DNA of 64,000 nt from Sarocladium kiliense (GCA_030734395.1 JAUZTG010000048.1:2418001-2482000), one strand, 5' to 3'; shown: positions 20,970-32,762, numbered from the stretch's first letter. Numbers and translations: made by a program. Notes: generated from the letters alone by a model not told the origin.

Positions 20970-23906
20970 TTACCACCTATGGCCAGAGCCGGGATAGCCG
21001 CCGGGGGCAGGCCCTTGTGGCGGGTATCCACCATACTGGCCCGGTGGCGGCGGACCTCCGTATTGACCTGGAGGTGGTGGACCACCATACTGACCAGGCG
21101 GAGGAGCGCCGTATTGACCTGGCGGCGGACCACCATATTGGCCTGGCGGAGGAGCGCCGTACTGACCTGGAGGTGGGCCACCATATTGACCAGGAGGGGG
21201 ACCGCCATACTGTCCGGGTGGAGCACCACCGCCATAGCCGCCTGGGGGACCTTGCGGGTATCCAGAAGTATATGGACCTGGTTGAGGAGGTGGCGCATTA
21301 TAGCCTCCGCTGGGCGGCTCAGATGTAGCGCTGTAGTAAGAGGCACTCTCTCCGTGCCCTGTTGCTCCGGATTGGTTGATCTTCGGCGGAGGTGCTGGAG
21401 AAGCAGAGGTATAGTTCTTGCCAGGATCTCCGTCTCTACCGGACAACGCATCCATATCCCTAGTCTTCACCTGCTCCCACAGTGAACCTGAAACTTTGCC
21501 ATGACCGCCTAGCGCACTCCAAGGGCTGCCATGGCCTCCGCAGCTATCTCCGGGGCCACTACGGCTAGCATTGGCCTGTTGCTGGTTGAGGATGTGGTTC
21601 TTGTGGTTCTTAACGGACTCGGAGTTTAGGATGTGGTCGATCTGGTTGCGACGGGGGTGCTCATCGGCCCAGGCTTTGACCGTCTTGAACATATCACGCT
21701 GAATGTCAATACGATCGTTGCGGAGGGCAGGGTGATGGAAAGCGCGGAGGACGTCATTAACAACCTCATCGACAGGAACACCAGGGTTTTCCCAAGCTAG
21801 CAAACTTTGTCAGCCACAATGTCAGAAGACGGAACGATGCATTTAATTACCATAGAGCACGCGCCTAATCACTCGTCAGCATCTATTCAGCAGCAAATGA
21901 TCCAGGTGAACTTACGGCACGGTGTATTGAAGGATAGTGGCTGCAACGCGGCCGGCACAGGAGTTCAGGACATTGGTAAAATGATCCTACAACTGTCAGC
22001 TGAAACGAAATCGAATGATTGGCTCTAAGCGTACCTTGGAAAGCATGGAATGAGTAGGATCAGTGCACTTGGGATCAGTCCAAGGCTCCAATTGGGACCG
22101 GGCACTGGCAGTGATAATGCCAGACGAGCCGTTCTTGAGAGTCTTGGAGACTTGTTGAATAATAGGCCGAAGGAAGGGGGCGAGAAGTCCGAGAATGAAA
22201 GCTGTTAAGGTTTCACTGATATGGTCGAGAAGCTTCTCAAGCCCAGGCACCTTCGCGATACCACGGCTGATGGTCTGTAAAGGGCATGTCAGCAATCGTT
22301 CCTGATCATTTGGGCCATCTCTTTTGCATCTTCGCCATAAGATACCAAAGTGAGTTTGTTTACCTTTACGATCTTGTCCCTAATCAAATTGTCAACAATG
22401 GTTCACTATAGCAATGTATAATGGAACATACCGGAATTGCAGGATAGGATAAATGCGACCAGCGGTCTTGACAGGATCAAAGTCAGGGCTCATGCCTGGG
22501 ACCTGGTTCACATTGTCACGAGAACGGGTACTGTTCTCCATAGCTCGGTTCTCCTGCTCCTGGGATTCCGAAGACGCTTGAAGGCTCCTGGCCTGCGAAG
22601 CGAGATCACCACCAACACCTGGAAGTTTTGACAATAGGCCAATAAAGTCGCCGCCAGAGCTCGAACTCGAGCCACCAATACCGAGGAAACCGCGAGAGCC
22701 AGAGGAAGAGCCGCCGCCACTGCGGTTACCCTCAGCATTCTTGAGTGCGATATCAACCTCGTCGACCTCGGATTGGGTGAAGTGATCGTTGGCCTCGCCG
22801 ATAACGGAGTGGAGGAAATCGACAGCACCGAAAGTGCCTGTGACCAAGGGGTAGATCTTCTTGCCCTGAATGCGAATCTCACTATCTCTGCCACAGTGAG
22901 GGAAGACGTTGCGATAGCCTAGCTCACGAAGCGCAAGCTCGCAGTAGTTGCTGTGAGCGCTGAAGTCCTCCAGACAGTGTAGAGCCTGGCCAAGGCAGCG
23001 CAGGGCCTCACAGAGGTCTTCATCCTTGCCTTTGCCGCTTGAACCAGAGGTATAAAGTCGACCGAAGTGAATTGAACGAGCAAAGCTGTATCGCAAGTAT
23101 CCGGCACTGGTTGCATAACGGCCGCTCTCGTTGGCGATGTAATTCTTCATACCGGTGCGTGAATCGATCTCGGTCTCGACGCGCTCGACGGGACCTCGAA
23201 GGCGAGGATCAAACTTGCGAGCATCCTCACCATCAGCGTAGCCGAGCGGGTTGTCAATGTGCTCTTCGGGTCGGTACACCCCAAGGCGCTCTAAGAGGAA
23301 CCCAACATCAGCAAGGCTTTCCATCGTCTAGCGCTGAGGCTGCTTACCTTCCGTGACCTCGAACTCCTCTGTGGCATAGCCATGAGCCATGAACGAGAGG
23401 ACCCAGACCTTCAACAGTCAGCTTGACAAACTTCCTCGTGTGCTTCGGCCAGATCTTACGAGAATGCGAATAGTGGCGGCATTGACGCCCTTCAAGCTAC
23501 CGACATCAACAGCTTGAGAGTAGTCGCGAAGCCAGTTACCGAAGTATACGCGCTTGATGAGCATGGAAGTCCATTTCTTGCCGTTCAAGAAAGCAATCGT
23601 CGTGAGCATGTCCTCGATATCTGGGAGTTCGCGTCAGTAAATGCCTGGTTTGTTACCCCGCGGTGAGGGGCGTACAGAGGGGATCACCGTACCTCCATGG
23701 CGCCAGTTGTGACCCTCGACCTGCAATGTCGCATTAGGATATCGGTGCTTGATACAAGTTGCGATGATCAATGTAAGTCATTCACATACCTGGGCGATGG
23801 ACGGGATGTTGCCGGCACCGAAAGCCGCTGCCTTACCGGGCAGCAGGACGAGGCAGAGGCCGATGGCGACAAGCCACCAACCCCGCGACGCAGCAAGAAT
23901 TGCCAT
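20970..23906 (-). CDS. het-c: HET-C heterokaryon incompatibility protein
   Basis: Ten exons on the minus strand: 23906-23790, 23720-23693, 23620-23460, 23408-23348, 23290-22432, 22379-22364, 22274-22035, 21986-21916, 21864-21851 and 21796-20970, giving 797 residues with consistent phase. A signal peptide (hydrophobic core LVAIGLCLVLLPG, then AAAFGAGNIPSIAQ) starts the protein. HET-C family blocks follow: HNWRHGDIEDML, KRVYFGNWLRDYSQAVDVG, ERLGVYRPEEHIDNPLGYAD, a Ser/Gly-rich insert, ISRGIAKVPGLEKLLDHISE and HILNSESVKNHKNHILNQQQ. The C-terminus is a Gly/Pro/Tyr repeat tail. In Neurospora, HET-C alleles together with a partner NLR-like protein trigger cell death after unlike hyphae fuse; a similar role is inferred. 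One acceptor (exon 4) is AAG. Two exons are only 16 and 14 nt. Confidence 0.93.
21019..21225 (-). repeat. Coding tandem repeat of het-c tail (YGG/APPPGQ units)
   Basis: On the minus strand GQY recurs eight times, spaced 24 or 27 nt, encoding 8- or 9-residue units of Tyr-Gly-(Gly/Ala)-Pro-Pro-Pro-(Pro)-Gly-Gln. The units stay in frame. Such a repeat is prone to copy-number change. Confidence 0.9.
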
Positions 23907-24794
23907 GACGTAGCGTCCAAAGGTACAGCTAGTTCCGAGTCGTTGAAAATGTCAAGAATTGGGAATCCTGGGATTTTGGGTTGATCAAGAAGGCCGTTAG
24001 AAGATAAGAAGAAGTAGGCGCAAAACCGGTAGAGACAGACGGACGAGGCCTGGGCGATGACGGAGCGAAGCTTAAGGTTGATTTGATGGTGGATGGTGGT
24101 GGAGCGTGAGGCCTCAACGTCACGTCAGGCGAGGCTTTCACTGGAGAGGCTTAGACAGAGCCACAGCACTGTCATCGCTGGACGCCGCGTCACTGGCTTG
24201 GCCACCACCCATAATCTGATCGTAAAGTAATTACGCATGCTCCTCGGAACTCGGGAGCAATCGCCCTGAATCAATTTGGAAATCTGGGAATCTGGGCATC
24301 TGGGCATCTGGGAACATCCTCTGCCGACCAGGGTGCCTTAGCTGCACGGCAGTCGGCAACCATGACTGACACCTGGTAGACAGACCTAGCTCACAGCCGG
24401 TTGGGGATGGGGTTGCAGATGGGGATGCGGATGCATTTCGCCGCCTTGAATGATGCCAGTCACTCACTCTGATGCTACTGATACGCGGAATACCCATCCG
24501 GATCTCGCTTGCAGAAAAGATCCCTGGCACTGCACTGGCTCAAATGAATAAATGTAACGCTCTGTTGGTTCCAGCACAAGCTGTAACATACTAAGCGCCG
24601 ACCAGAGCGGCACAGCCTAGAGACCCCCTGCGTCGCCCCTTCGAATCGAATGGGCCTAACCCTCGGAAATGGGCATTGATAAACTCGTGATCCTCGAGAC
24701 TATGCTTGTAGTGCCGATTCCCCAACTGTTTTCGCATATATCCAATGTATCTACTCTCCTTTGCGGTTGTTCTGCCCTCTGTTGAATCGTGACG
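23907..24794. promoter_or_regulatory. Divergent promoter region (het-c and DUF3176 genes)
   Basis: About 890 bp between divergent starts. It includes four copies of an 8-bp unit, ATCTGGGN, in tandem at 24282-24313. No other structure is seen; ORFs are short and unconvincing. Confidence 0.5.
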
Positions 24795-26879
24795 ATGGCT
24801 TCAGACGAGACACCGGTAAATTATTCACGCCACCCAGCTCACAAACGACCTCCAACTCAAATACCTCGAAGACCAGTCAAACCAGCCTACGAACATCCGG
24901 ATCCGCTGCTGTCCTTGAGTCGAGAGGTCACGTATACAGGGGAGAAATGGCGGCCTACGCACCCGGTTCACGCCCACGGTGCCGTCGATCAGTCACCGGA
25001 CTCGCAAACTCACAAAAAACTCCCGCTTGAGACACAGAAACGCAGGCCGTCGATATTCTGGTGGCATCTTGAAATTCTGAGCCTTGTTGCTGCCGTAGTC
25101 TGCCTGGGCAGCATTGTTGTCGTGCTACTTTTCTACGATGGAAAACCCTTGAGCAGCTGGCCAAGTAGCATCATCACTCTCAACGGTCTCATCGCTCTAC
25201 TTTCAACGCTGCATCGCACCTTTCTCATGGTCAGTGTGAGTTCTGTGCTCTCACAAGCAAAGTGGGGTGAGCTCTCGAGTCGCAGGGCCGATTCAGGGCA
25301 GAATCTGAGGTTGGGAAACTTTGCGCTTTTCGAGTACGCATCTCAGGGCTTGGGAGGATGCTTCCAGATTCTCTGGAGGTTCAAGGGATGGTATGTGATT
25401 TCCCTTATGCGCTGTTTCAGCGCGAAACCGAGTCAATTGCAGTCTGCTAATAGCATTTTGGTGCTCAGTCACACAGCATGCATTGGTGCCTTGTTGACTA
25501 TTACATCCTTGGTCTTTGGTTTCTTCTCGCAGCAGCTTATCAACACTCGAATAGAAACTGTGGCAAGTCGAGTCTCAACAGATGCCGGCGATGTCCTTCG
25601 AACAACTTACATCGAAGGCGGCAGCGGCGCTTCTCAGCGACCTGGTATGTTATGAGATGCGTCTGACATAGCATCAAAAAGTTGCTGACATCCTACAGTG
25701 ATGGATCTCAGCACCAAAGTGTCGATATTGAACGGCTTTGTCACCAATACAACTGTCGATCCTCCTCAAGCCAACTGCGCTACCGGTAATTGTACCTGGC
25801 CAATCATCCCTACGTTAGGTGTGTGCGGCGCCTGCGTGAACCTGACAGACACAATTGTGATGGAGGAAAAGAATTCGACTGCGAGAGATGGAGAATCGAT
25901 CCCATGCTTGGCGACTGCAAAGGGTGGAACGCAACTTGACGGATGCGACTTCGAGTTCGAAATCTTCAAGGTAAGTCCTGGGACAGGTCAAGTTTTCGAC
26001 GCGGGAAAGGCGCCTATTAAGCGCAACTCATCCCTTGTGATCGGAGAGCTTGCTGCAATCAAGTCCGACAAATGGGACGAGGAGCAAAATCGAAGTGCCG
26101 CGGAATGCGCTTTCTGGTATTGCCTTCAAGCACGGAATGTCAGTGTTAAGAACGGTGTGCTCAAGGACGACATCGTCGACACATGGACTGAACACACCGA
26201 TGACGTTGTTCCCGAGTTTGTCAATGTCCCAAAAGAATTCAACACGGCCTCTGAAGAGTTCTACGGCATTGGATTCTTTTGGTGGGATACCGTCCAGACC
26301 TACTGGAACACAACGGTATCAGGAAACGTTACAACATCACTGAGGAACATAGTTAACGGCGGCGACGGGAACTTCTTCTCGGATTCAATGGTTGCCGAAG
26401 GCCTTATGCATAACTTTGGCGACTTTGATGATTGGGCTGTCCGCTTTGCTGAAAGCATGACGAATCCATTGCGTTCAACCAGGTTGACAACCGAAGTACC
26501 ACCCGAGGGCGAGGAGTCTATAAATAGAGAGGCAGAGGGAATTCGCCAAAGGGAAGAATACAGAGGTATTGCTTGGGACACCCAGGTAACAATCACCGTC
26601 CGATGGGGCTGGATAGCGTATCCTGCGGCGGTTCTCCTTCTGGCCAGTACATATCTCGCCATCGAACTGGTGCGATCCGCCAGGGCTGAGGGCATTAGAC
26701 CATGGAGGAACGACCCTTTGGTAACCCTTTTCATGAACGTTGACGATGAGCTGAAGCATGCCATCCGACCCGCTCTTGAGCATCCTATGGGTGTCAGCCA
26801 TGTCGCAGGGGATCGCCGAATGCTTGTTATCAGAGATGAATACGGGATCCCAGTTGGATTTCGGGCGAAGACAGAATAG
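24795..26879 (+). CDS. DUF3176 multi-pass membrane protein
   Basis: Three exons (24795-25390, 25469-25644, 25699-26879) give 650 residues. The start is the ATG at 24795, because the two codons before it are GTG-ACG. The N-terminal tail is Pro-rich and soluble. Then come two close membrane segments (LEILSLVAAVVCLGSIVVVLLF and SIITLNGLIALLSTLHRTFLMV), the conserved QAKWGELSSRRA loop, a third segment (ACIGALLTITSLVFGFFSQQ), a large presumed extracytoplasmic domain with many Cys and N-glycosylation sequons (NCATGNCTW, CGACVNLTD), and a last segment (WIAYPAAVLLLASTYLAIEL). This is the standard DUF3176 layout found only in fungi; the function is unknown. The first intron is 78 nt without an in-frame stop, so retention would add 26 residues. 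Confidence 0.88.
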
Positions 26880-27051
26880 ATGGCAAATCATTTTTTGAGC
26901 CACTGCCAAAGTCTAATTTGAATGTGGTGGCAGGCAATGTATTTACTACTCATAGTGTATAGTTACGATGTGCTCGGAGTGCATGCTTTACGACTCAAAG
27001 CCATGTCTCCCGCAGATACAAGCCCGCTGCCTGCCCAAGCCGGACTATCAC

Positions 27052-28832
27052 TTACACCTTCTCAGGAGCACGAGCCTCAACATGCTCCGGACCCTGGTCA
27101 AGCATTTGCTTCGGAGTGGCCTCCATATCAGAGTGGATATTGAGCTTGCCGAAGTGCGCATCGAGCTCCTCCAGCGTCTTCCTCTTGGTCTCAGGGTAGC
27201 AAGCATAGACCAGAATTGTCGCAAAGACGTTGAAGGACATGAAGATGAAGTAGACTCGGGGACCGATATTGGCGACGGCGACAGGCCAGACTTGGCCAAC
27301 GATGATAGAACCCAGAGAGCCTCCTGATTGCGCAATTCCAAGACCTTTGCTTCGTACAGACGCGGGGAAAATTTCCGAGGCATAGATCCACGCGACTGGA
27401 CCAAATCCCATGCTGTCTGTTGAACTGAATTAGCTTCATGGTTATAACAGCACTCTTTGATGGTACTCACATCCAACGGTGAAGAAGAAGATGAAGAAGA
27501 TGTTGGTATAGTTCGCGGCGGAATTGGCTTGGTTCGGATACGCCAATTGCAAAGCGCCATTGATCTATTCAAATGATGTCAGTCAACGGTTCCTTCCGAA
27601 AGAATGCAGCGCGGAGAAAGGTGAGGAAAAAGGATGCTTACCATTAGACAGAAAGCCATGATGATGGCACCAACACCGAGCGAGTGTCGCCGACCGATCC
27701 TGTCGATGAAGAACATAGCTCCAATCGTGCAGCCAACCTGGACAGTGCCATCAATTCCAGAAGCCAGGAGAGCAATATCTTCCGAGGTTCCTGCTGCGGT
27801 GAAATTGGTAGGCAGATAGTAGCGGATACCAGCAGCACCGGACATCTGCTGCAAGAAGGCCAGGGCCCAAGCACGCCACAGACGAGACCACAGAACCTTT
27901 TCCTTGAAGAAAGCAAGAGATGATGTAACAGAGTGTTCCTTGTGCCAGAGAATGTTGGCGTGGATCTCGTCGAGTTCTGCCTGGACCTCGGCAATGCTGC
28001 TAGCACCTCGAAGCTTGATGAGTGAAATGCCGGCGTCTTCAACACGGTCCTTCTCGAGTAGCCAACGGGGACTGGTTTCACGTGTTAGTCGGAGATGTGT
28101 CGGTTTGGGTGGTCCATATCTTACCTCTCAGGGATGAATGGTGCTCCGGCACAGAAGAGGAGAGCAGGAATGAACTGCATGGCGATCGACAGCCTCCATT
28201 CGAGGTCGAAGCCCTTTCCGGTGCGCCAGTGCGAGTATCCATAGCCGACCCAGAAGGCCAGTGAGATACTGCGATACGTTAGTATTCAATCAGATGACCT
28301 TGAGCACCCGATTCGTAACTCACCCGAAGACAATGCCGACTTGGTTGATCGCAACATAGAACCCACGGTGAGCAGCCGGGGATGCTTCACTGAGGTACAA
28401 CGGCACAGCAGTTGATACAATACCAGTTCCAAGACCGGCGATGAAGCGTCCAATGATCATCATGCTGAGGTGGACTGAACCGCATTGAATGGCAGCACCA
28501 AGCATGAGGACCACCACACCAATGATACCGGCATAGCGGCGACCGAAGCGATTGATGGTTCGTCCGGAGAGGAAGGTGAAACCAATGAGCTGACCGACTG
28601 AGAAGATAGCCGTGATCAAGCCCTTCATGTCCGCAGGCGGGTTGTCCTGGGCTTTGAGGAAGCCTGGAGAGACATAGACTGTGCTGAGAATGCCGATGTC
28701 ATAGCTGTTGTTGAAGATCCAGGTCAGTATCGCCCTTACATGATGGTCCAGGCTGTATATGGCAACTTACCCCCAAAAGATGGCGCCCATCGACATTACA
28801 CAACAACTAATGAGAAGCCACGAGCTGGCCAT
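27052..28832 (-). CDS. MFS sugar transporter
   Basis: Six exons on the minus strand: 28832-28771, 28704-28324, 28268-28125, 28071-27642, 27564-27471 and 27416-27052, giving 491 residues. It is a sugar porter of the major facilitator superfamily: YDIGILSTVYVSPGF after TM1, NRFGRRYAG between TM2 and TM3, PE[S]PRWLLEKDR before the central loop, LQQMSGAAGIRYYLP in TM7, DRIGRRHSLG, GPVAWIYASEIFP in TM10, and PETKRKTLEELD at the end of TM12. Such proteins carry hexoses, pentoses, rhamnose, uronates or quinate across the plasma membrane; the substrate cannot be read from sequence. The intron before exon 3 has an exact TACTAAC branch site. Its promoter is shared with the FNR-like gene and carries CGG-N5-CCG elements also found at other genes of the cluster. 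Confidence 0.93.
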
Positions 28833-29174
28833 CTTGACGAAGTTTCGGTGCTATCCAGCAACCCACGAGGTTTAGAGGCAAGAGGAGCAAGTTTGTAAGT
28901 GGAGTAGGGCTGAGTCTTCGGATGCCCGGAGTTGCATGGCCACGAACAGGAGTCAAAGGAGAGGTGCAGAATGCAATATATACCAAGTCTGGAAGTCCAT
29001 CTGGAGCGAGGAAACCTGGGGCAGAGAAATCTGGGGGTTTGCGTGCGGAGGGTTGGAGTTGTCGGTTCCGCTCTGGGCCAAGTCTGGTCCCCCCATGTCG
29101 GTTGTGGGGGAACATGGAGGCGCTATCGTCACTCTCCACCTCAGCCGTAAGCTAAGACACCACACGGTGGGAGA

Positions 29175-29185
29175 CGGAACCCCCG
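29175..29185 (-). promoter_or_regulatory. CGG-N5-CCG element, exact consensus
   Basis: The minus strand reads CGGGGGTTCCG and matches the cluster consensus CGGNGGTTCCG. It is a Gal4-type palindrome bound by homodimers of Zn2Cys6 regulators (family knowledge). It lies ~200 bp before the FNR-like gene and ~345 bp before the transporter. Confidence 0.75.
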
Positions 29186-29211
29186 ATGCCAGGTCATGCG
29201 TGTCACCGAGG

Positions 29212-29222
29212 CGGAGGCTCCG
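29212..29222 (+). promoter_or_regulatory. CGG-N5-CCG element, one mismatch
   Basis: Reads CGGAGGCTCCG, with one change from the cluster consensus inside the spacer. It is centred 37 bp from the exact copy at 29175. Confidence 0.6.
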
Positions 29223-29383
29223 TCCGAGTTGTGATCGCCACTGAGCGGGACTCGGTTCGGTTGCTCTGGGCCGGCTCTACAGGACGGGGAGGCGGTGACC
29301 GTGCCTCGCAAGAAACAAGGTTACCTCTATACCCCGGACTTTGATGTTTCGTTTCTGCGTTGTGCAGTTCCGAGTCAAAGACC

Positions 29384-30247
29384 ATGGCGGCCATTACACA
29401 GCCATCACAGACTCTCCCTAAGTCTGACGACTCACTGTTCAGTGTCTCGGCGAATCAACTTACACTAGAGTCGTCGGAACGCCTCTCCTCGGGGATATCC
29501 CTTCACACCTTTACTGCATCTAGAGAATGCTTGCACTCATTTCATCCATCAGGGCACATTGACTTGCTGTTCCTGGAAGACCTCGATCCCACAAGACCGT
29601 CCAAGTCTGACGCTGAGCGCCAACTTACATTCACCCCTGCCTTCGTAAAGCAAGCTGCCGAAACGGGTCTTCATCAGATCATGATTCTGGCCAGAAATGG
29701 CAGGGTCACCCAATTACTCGGCTTACCAAGACTTCATGGCCCCCTCAGAGCTGAGGTCGTTTCAGCAGGCGGTGGATTCCCAGAGGACACATTGAAAAAT
29801 CTTGAAGGCACCGTCTGTATAGCTAGTGGAACCGGCCTTGCGCCGTTTCTCGCCGTGACCTCGAAGGGATACGAGACAAGTGCCGCCCATCTTGTGTGGA
29901 CTATCAATGGCAACGATTTTGGAGCCGTCGATTCTCTTCTCAACTCAGAGCTTCTGAGGCCCGAGGCTTGGGCGTCGGTAAAGGTCTTTGTGACTTCGGG
30001 TGACGAAGTACAAGGTCTCATCGCTGGCAAGTCTATGCAATGGTGGCAAGACAAATTTTCCAACTTGACAAACAAGTGCGGTGGGAATGTCAAGTTCAGT
30101 TGCGGTCGCATGGGTCGAGATGATGTCTTTGAAACGGCTTCAGGTACACCATCTAGTGTACTATTCTGCGGAAATAAATCACTAGAATGGCAAGTTAAGA
30201 TGTGGTTTTTAAACAAGGCACGTGTCTATACAACATCAATTCAATAA
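29384..30247 (+). CDS. FNR-like flavin/NAD(P)-binding reductase
   Basis: A single exon of 287 residues. The start is the ATG at 29384, in excellent ACCATGG context; codons upstream have no ATG. The order fits the ferredoxin-NADP reductase fold: a beta-barrel FAD domain with RQLTFTPAF in place of the usual R-x-(Y/S) FAD motif, then GGGFPED and the nucleotide-binding VCIASGTGLAPFLAV (GTGxxP-type), and a C-terminal LFCGNKSLEWQVKMWFLNKARV resembling the Cys-Gly-x motif that closes the family. No ferredoxin, haem or molybdenum domain is fused, so it probably passes electrons to a separate partner. The PF12831-type oxidoreductase encoded convergently next door is the obvious candidate (inference). 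Expression is likely tied to the cluster through the shared palindromes. Confidence 0.75.
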   Translation: MAAITQPSQTLPKSDDSLFSVSANQLTLESSERLSSGISLHTFTASRECLHSFHPSGHIDLLFLEDLDPTRPSKSDAERQLTFTPAFVKQAAETGLHQIMILARNGRVTQLLGLPRLHGPLRAEVVSAGGGFPEDTLKNLEGTVCIASGTGLAPFLAVTSKGYETSAAHLVWTINGNDFGAVDSLLNSELLRPEAWASVKVFVTSGDEVQGLIAGKSMQWWQDKFSNLTNKCGGNVKFSCGRMGRDDVFETASGTPSSVLFCGNKSLEWQVKMWFLNKARVYTTSIQ

Positions 30248-30344
30248 CTTATTGGCGAATGTTGCAGCCGCCACAATATCTATTCATGACGAAGGCCAAT
30301 GTCATTATGTACATGCCAAATAGGAATGCCGTATGCCAAACAAG

Positions 30345-32762
30345 TTACTCATATGCGCGAACCTCAAAGATACCCCCAAGGACGTTCTCGTCTCCGTTCA
30401 ACCCCAAGATCTCAACACCAATCTTTGTCACATGAGCGGCAGGATCCAAAGTTGCAGAACGTCTGGAGTGGTAGTTGCCGTCCTCCCTGAACAACTCCTT
30501 CTCTCCTCCATCAGTAGATAGATCAAGCACTCTCCAAGAGCTGACACAGAAGGGAATGTTCCGCTCGGGGTGCCCGCGCAGGACAGACTCTAGTGCATGA
30601 TCATAGTCGGTGTCGAAGAGCACGACAAGCTCCTTCAAAGCAACTGGAGAATCCCAAGTGATTTCGAGCATCTTTCGCTCTGAGCCAACTCTGGGAACCC
30701 AGCAGTTTGACCTCTTAGTTGGTCTTGGGACTCCGTTCCTAACATTCGCGATGTCCCAGGCCTGGATGGGCTTGCTGACCCTGAGGGCGAGATTGTGGCC
30801 CTGAGGTCTTCTGACTGGCGTCCAGCGCTCGAAGGTTTCGACACCAACATCTGATGGCGGCTCTTGAGTGCACTCATGCTCGACGGTCATCAGTCCCGAT
30901 ACTCTGGTCAATGTGGTGTTCATGGCTACAGCCTCATTCTGTAAGAATGACAAGAAGACGTATTGAGTCTGAGGGTTTTCGACGGTGAACGAGATCTCGA
31001 GGTCGTTAAGGCCGGGCTCAAGAGAGAAAGTCTTCTCCTCAAGGATCACTTCTGGAGTGTAGTTGTATGCCTTCTTTGAACCACGCAGTTGGACTGTCAA
31101 AGCCGTCTTCTCCACGGCCTGAGCCGTGACATAGAAAGTTGGTAGAGCGCCAGCTTCAAGCGGGATCATTTGTGCCAAACTCCGGACAAGGGCCTTCGGG
31201 GGGCCGTTTGCAGGAAGCTCAGCCAGCTCGAATGAAGGAGATGCTGTGATGGACTTGGCCGCTCGGACCAGATCATTCGGGTCTTGAAGCTTGTAACCGG
31301 GGATGAATTGACCGAACCGCATCAGTTCTGTCTGGAAACTCTTCATGTTGTCCTTAGCTAATAGCTGAACTGGATCCACGGACAGGCGCTTGCACATGGC
31401 TGCGGCAACACCCAATGCGTTTGCATTTGCACCGCAAGTGGCCATGACACGGGTCGAGGCGAACGCGACGTGCGTGGCAGAGATGATTCGCCCACCATAC
31501 ATGAGATTAGGGATCTCAGAGCAGAGCATTGAAGAGAAGGGAATCTGGTAAACACCTAAGAACTTGTGTTAGTATGGACTGTGCATCGAAGAACGATCAG
31601 GTACTTACCCTTCGAGTGCCACTGAGTGCAGCCATCGACCTCTGAGAACACACCATCCGCAGGATGAAGGTCCAGAGACCATCCGCCGTGTGAAACAGCA
31701 TCTGAATGGAAGCGTTGTTCGATGATGTCCTGTTGCTTCATCACGGTAGGACCGACTATGCTCGTTAGTCACGATTCAGGACATTTCACTTCTAGTTAAA
31801 TGCGACTTACTGAAGCGCCGGCTCTCACGTTTGCCAGGAATAGTGCCAACCCACTCGAGAGTCAGGTTCTCAGCTTCTGGGAAGCGTCCCGAGTTCTTGA
31901 AGTAGTCCCAGACACCATAAACAACCCTCCAAAGCTCCCACTTGATGTCTTCGGTGTCGTGAACCGTGTCCAGGCGACCACCATACTCAATCCACCACAG
32001 GCTGCAGCCCATCTCCTTGGTGTTGAAGCTGCGGAAACGAGGGATCTCATTCTCGACATCCTTGAGCGCATAGGACGGCGGATGGAACTTGACGGGACGG
32101 CCAGCGTCCTTGGAGTAGAAGTAAATGGAGTGGCCTAGCAGGTGTCCATACTCTGATGACGGGGCGAACTCTTCACCAAACTCATCCTTCTGTTCGGCGC
32201 CGATTCTGAAAGGCGCTCCAGCCAGGAAAGAGAGTGCACCATCTCCAGTGCAGTCAGCATATTGCTGCGCATAGACGAAGAAGGTAAGGGAGCATTGGGA
32301 GGAGAAGCCCTGGACGCGAGTGATGCGGTCTCCATCCTTGTCGCATCCAATGAGCGCAGTGTTGAGGAAGAGCTGGATATTAGGCTCCTCCCGAACCTTC
32401 TCCAGCAGAATCGTGTCCAGAATCAGAGGGTTTCCTTCCGGGTTTCGGTGAAGATTCTCAATCAAGATCTCTTCGACGAGGCCACCTTCGCGTGCATACC
32501 GGTTGTTGTTGAACATGTGTGAGGTTGCCCCCAGAATCCACAGACGGACCTCGCTGGATGCATTACCCCCTAGAACAGGCCTATCCTGGAGAAGAACAAC
32601 AGAGACCCCGTTGCGAGCAGCTGCGATGGCTGTGATTGCACCGGCCAGGCCACCTCCGCATACACAGAGGTCGGCTTTGAGATCACGGGTCTCGAAAGAT
32701 CGTTGTTGAACAGCGCCTTCGCGCTGGAGCGCTGGAGCAGCGACAACTCGAGCAGGCGCCAT
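30345..32762 (-). CDS. FAD-dependent oxidoreductase (PF12831 type) with C-terminal beta domain
   Basis: Three exons on the minus strand (32762-31811, 31755-31609, 31555-30345) give 769 residues. The dinucleotide-binding entry is ADLCVCGGGLAGAITAIAAARNG with VVLLQDRPVLGGNASSEVRLW just after, and YADCTGDGALSFLAGAPFRIG further on, the pattern of the FAD_oxidored family. Further conserved parts are WVGTIPGKRESRRF, MLCSEIPNLMYGGRIISATHVAFASTRVMATC and GVAAAMCKR. The last ~330 residues form beta-rich domains; the end (ITWDSPVALKELVVLFD) resembles a discoidin-like jelly roll that could bind sugar. No signal peptide is seen. Bacterial relatives often sit in polysaccharide-use loci, but I know of no firm substrate. 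It diverges from the Zn2Cys6 regulator across a promoter with two palindromic elements. Confidence 0.85.

Larger units (their letters stand above)
28833..29383. promoter_or_regulatory. Divergent promoter region of the cluster (MFS / FNR-like)
   Basis: 551 bp between the divergent starts of the transporter and the FNR-like reductase. It holds two CGG-N5-CCG palindromes (29175-29185 and 29212-29222) and a CGGTTCCG at 29063-29070. The block 29172-29191 is 19/20 identical to 33026-33045 in the next divergent promoter of the cluster. Confidence 0.75.

Noticed and set aside
21019..21225. CRISPR-like array
   Set aside because: The repeats are head-to-tail without spacers, keep the het-c reading frame and belong to a eukaryotic gene.
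20841..21485. Plus-strand ORF of 214 codons rich in Arg and Trp
   Set aside because: It is the antisense shadow of the het-c repeat tail.
24282..24313. Four 8-bp ATCTGGGN units as a regulatory array
   Set aside because: They are too short and simple, and there is no related copy elsewhere that I noticed; treated as a minor tandem repeat.
29360..29383. Upstream start for the FNR-like gene
   Set aside because: The codon at 29360 is TTG. The ATG at 29384 has a strong start context and begins the protein.
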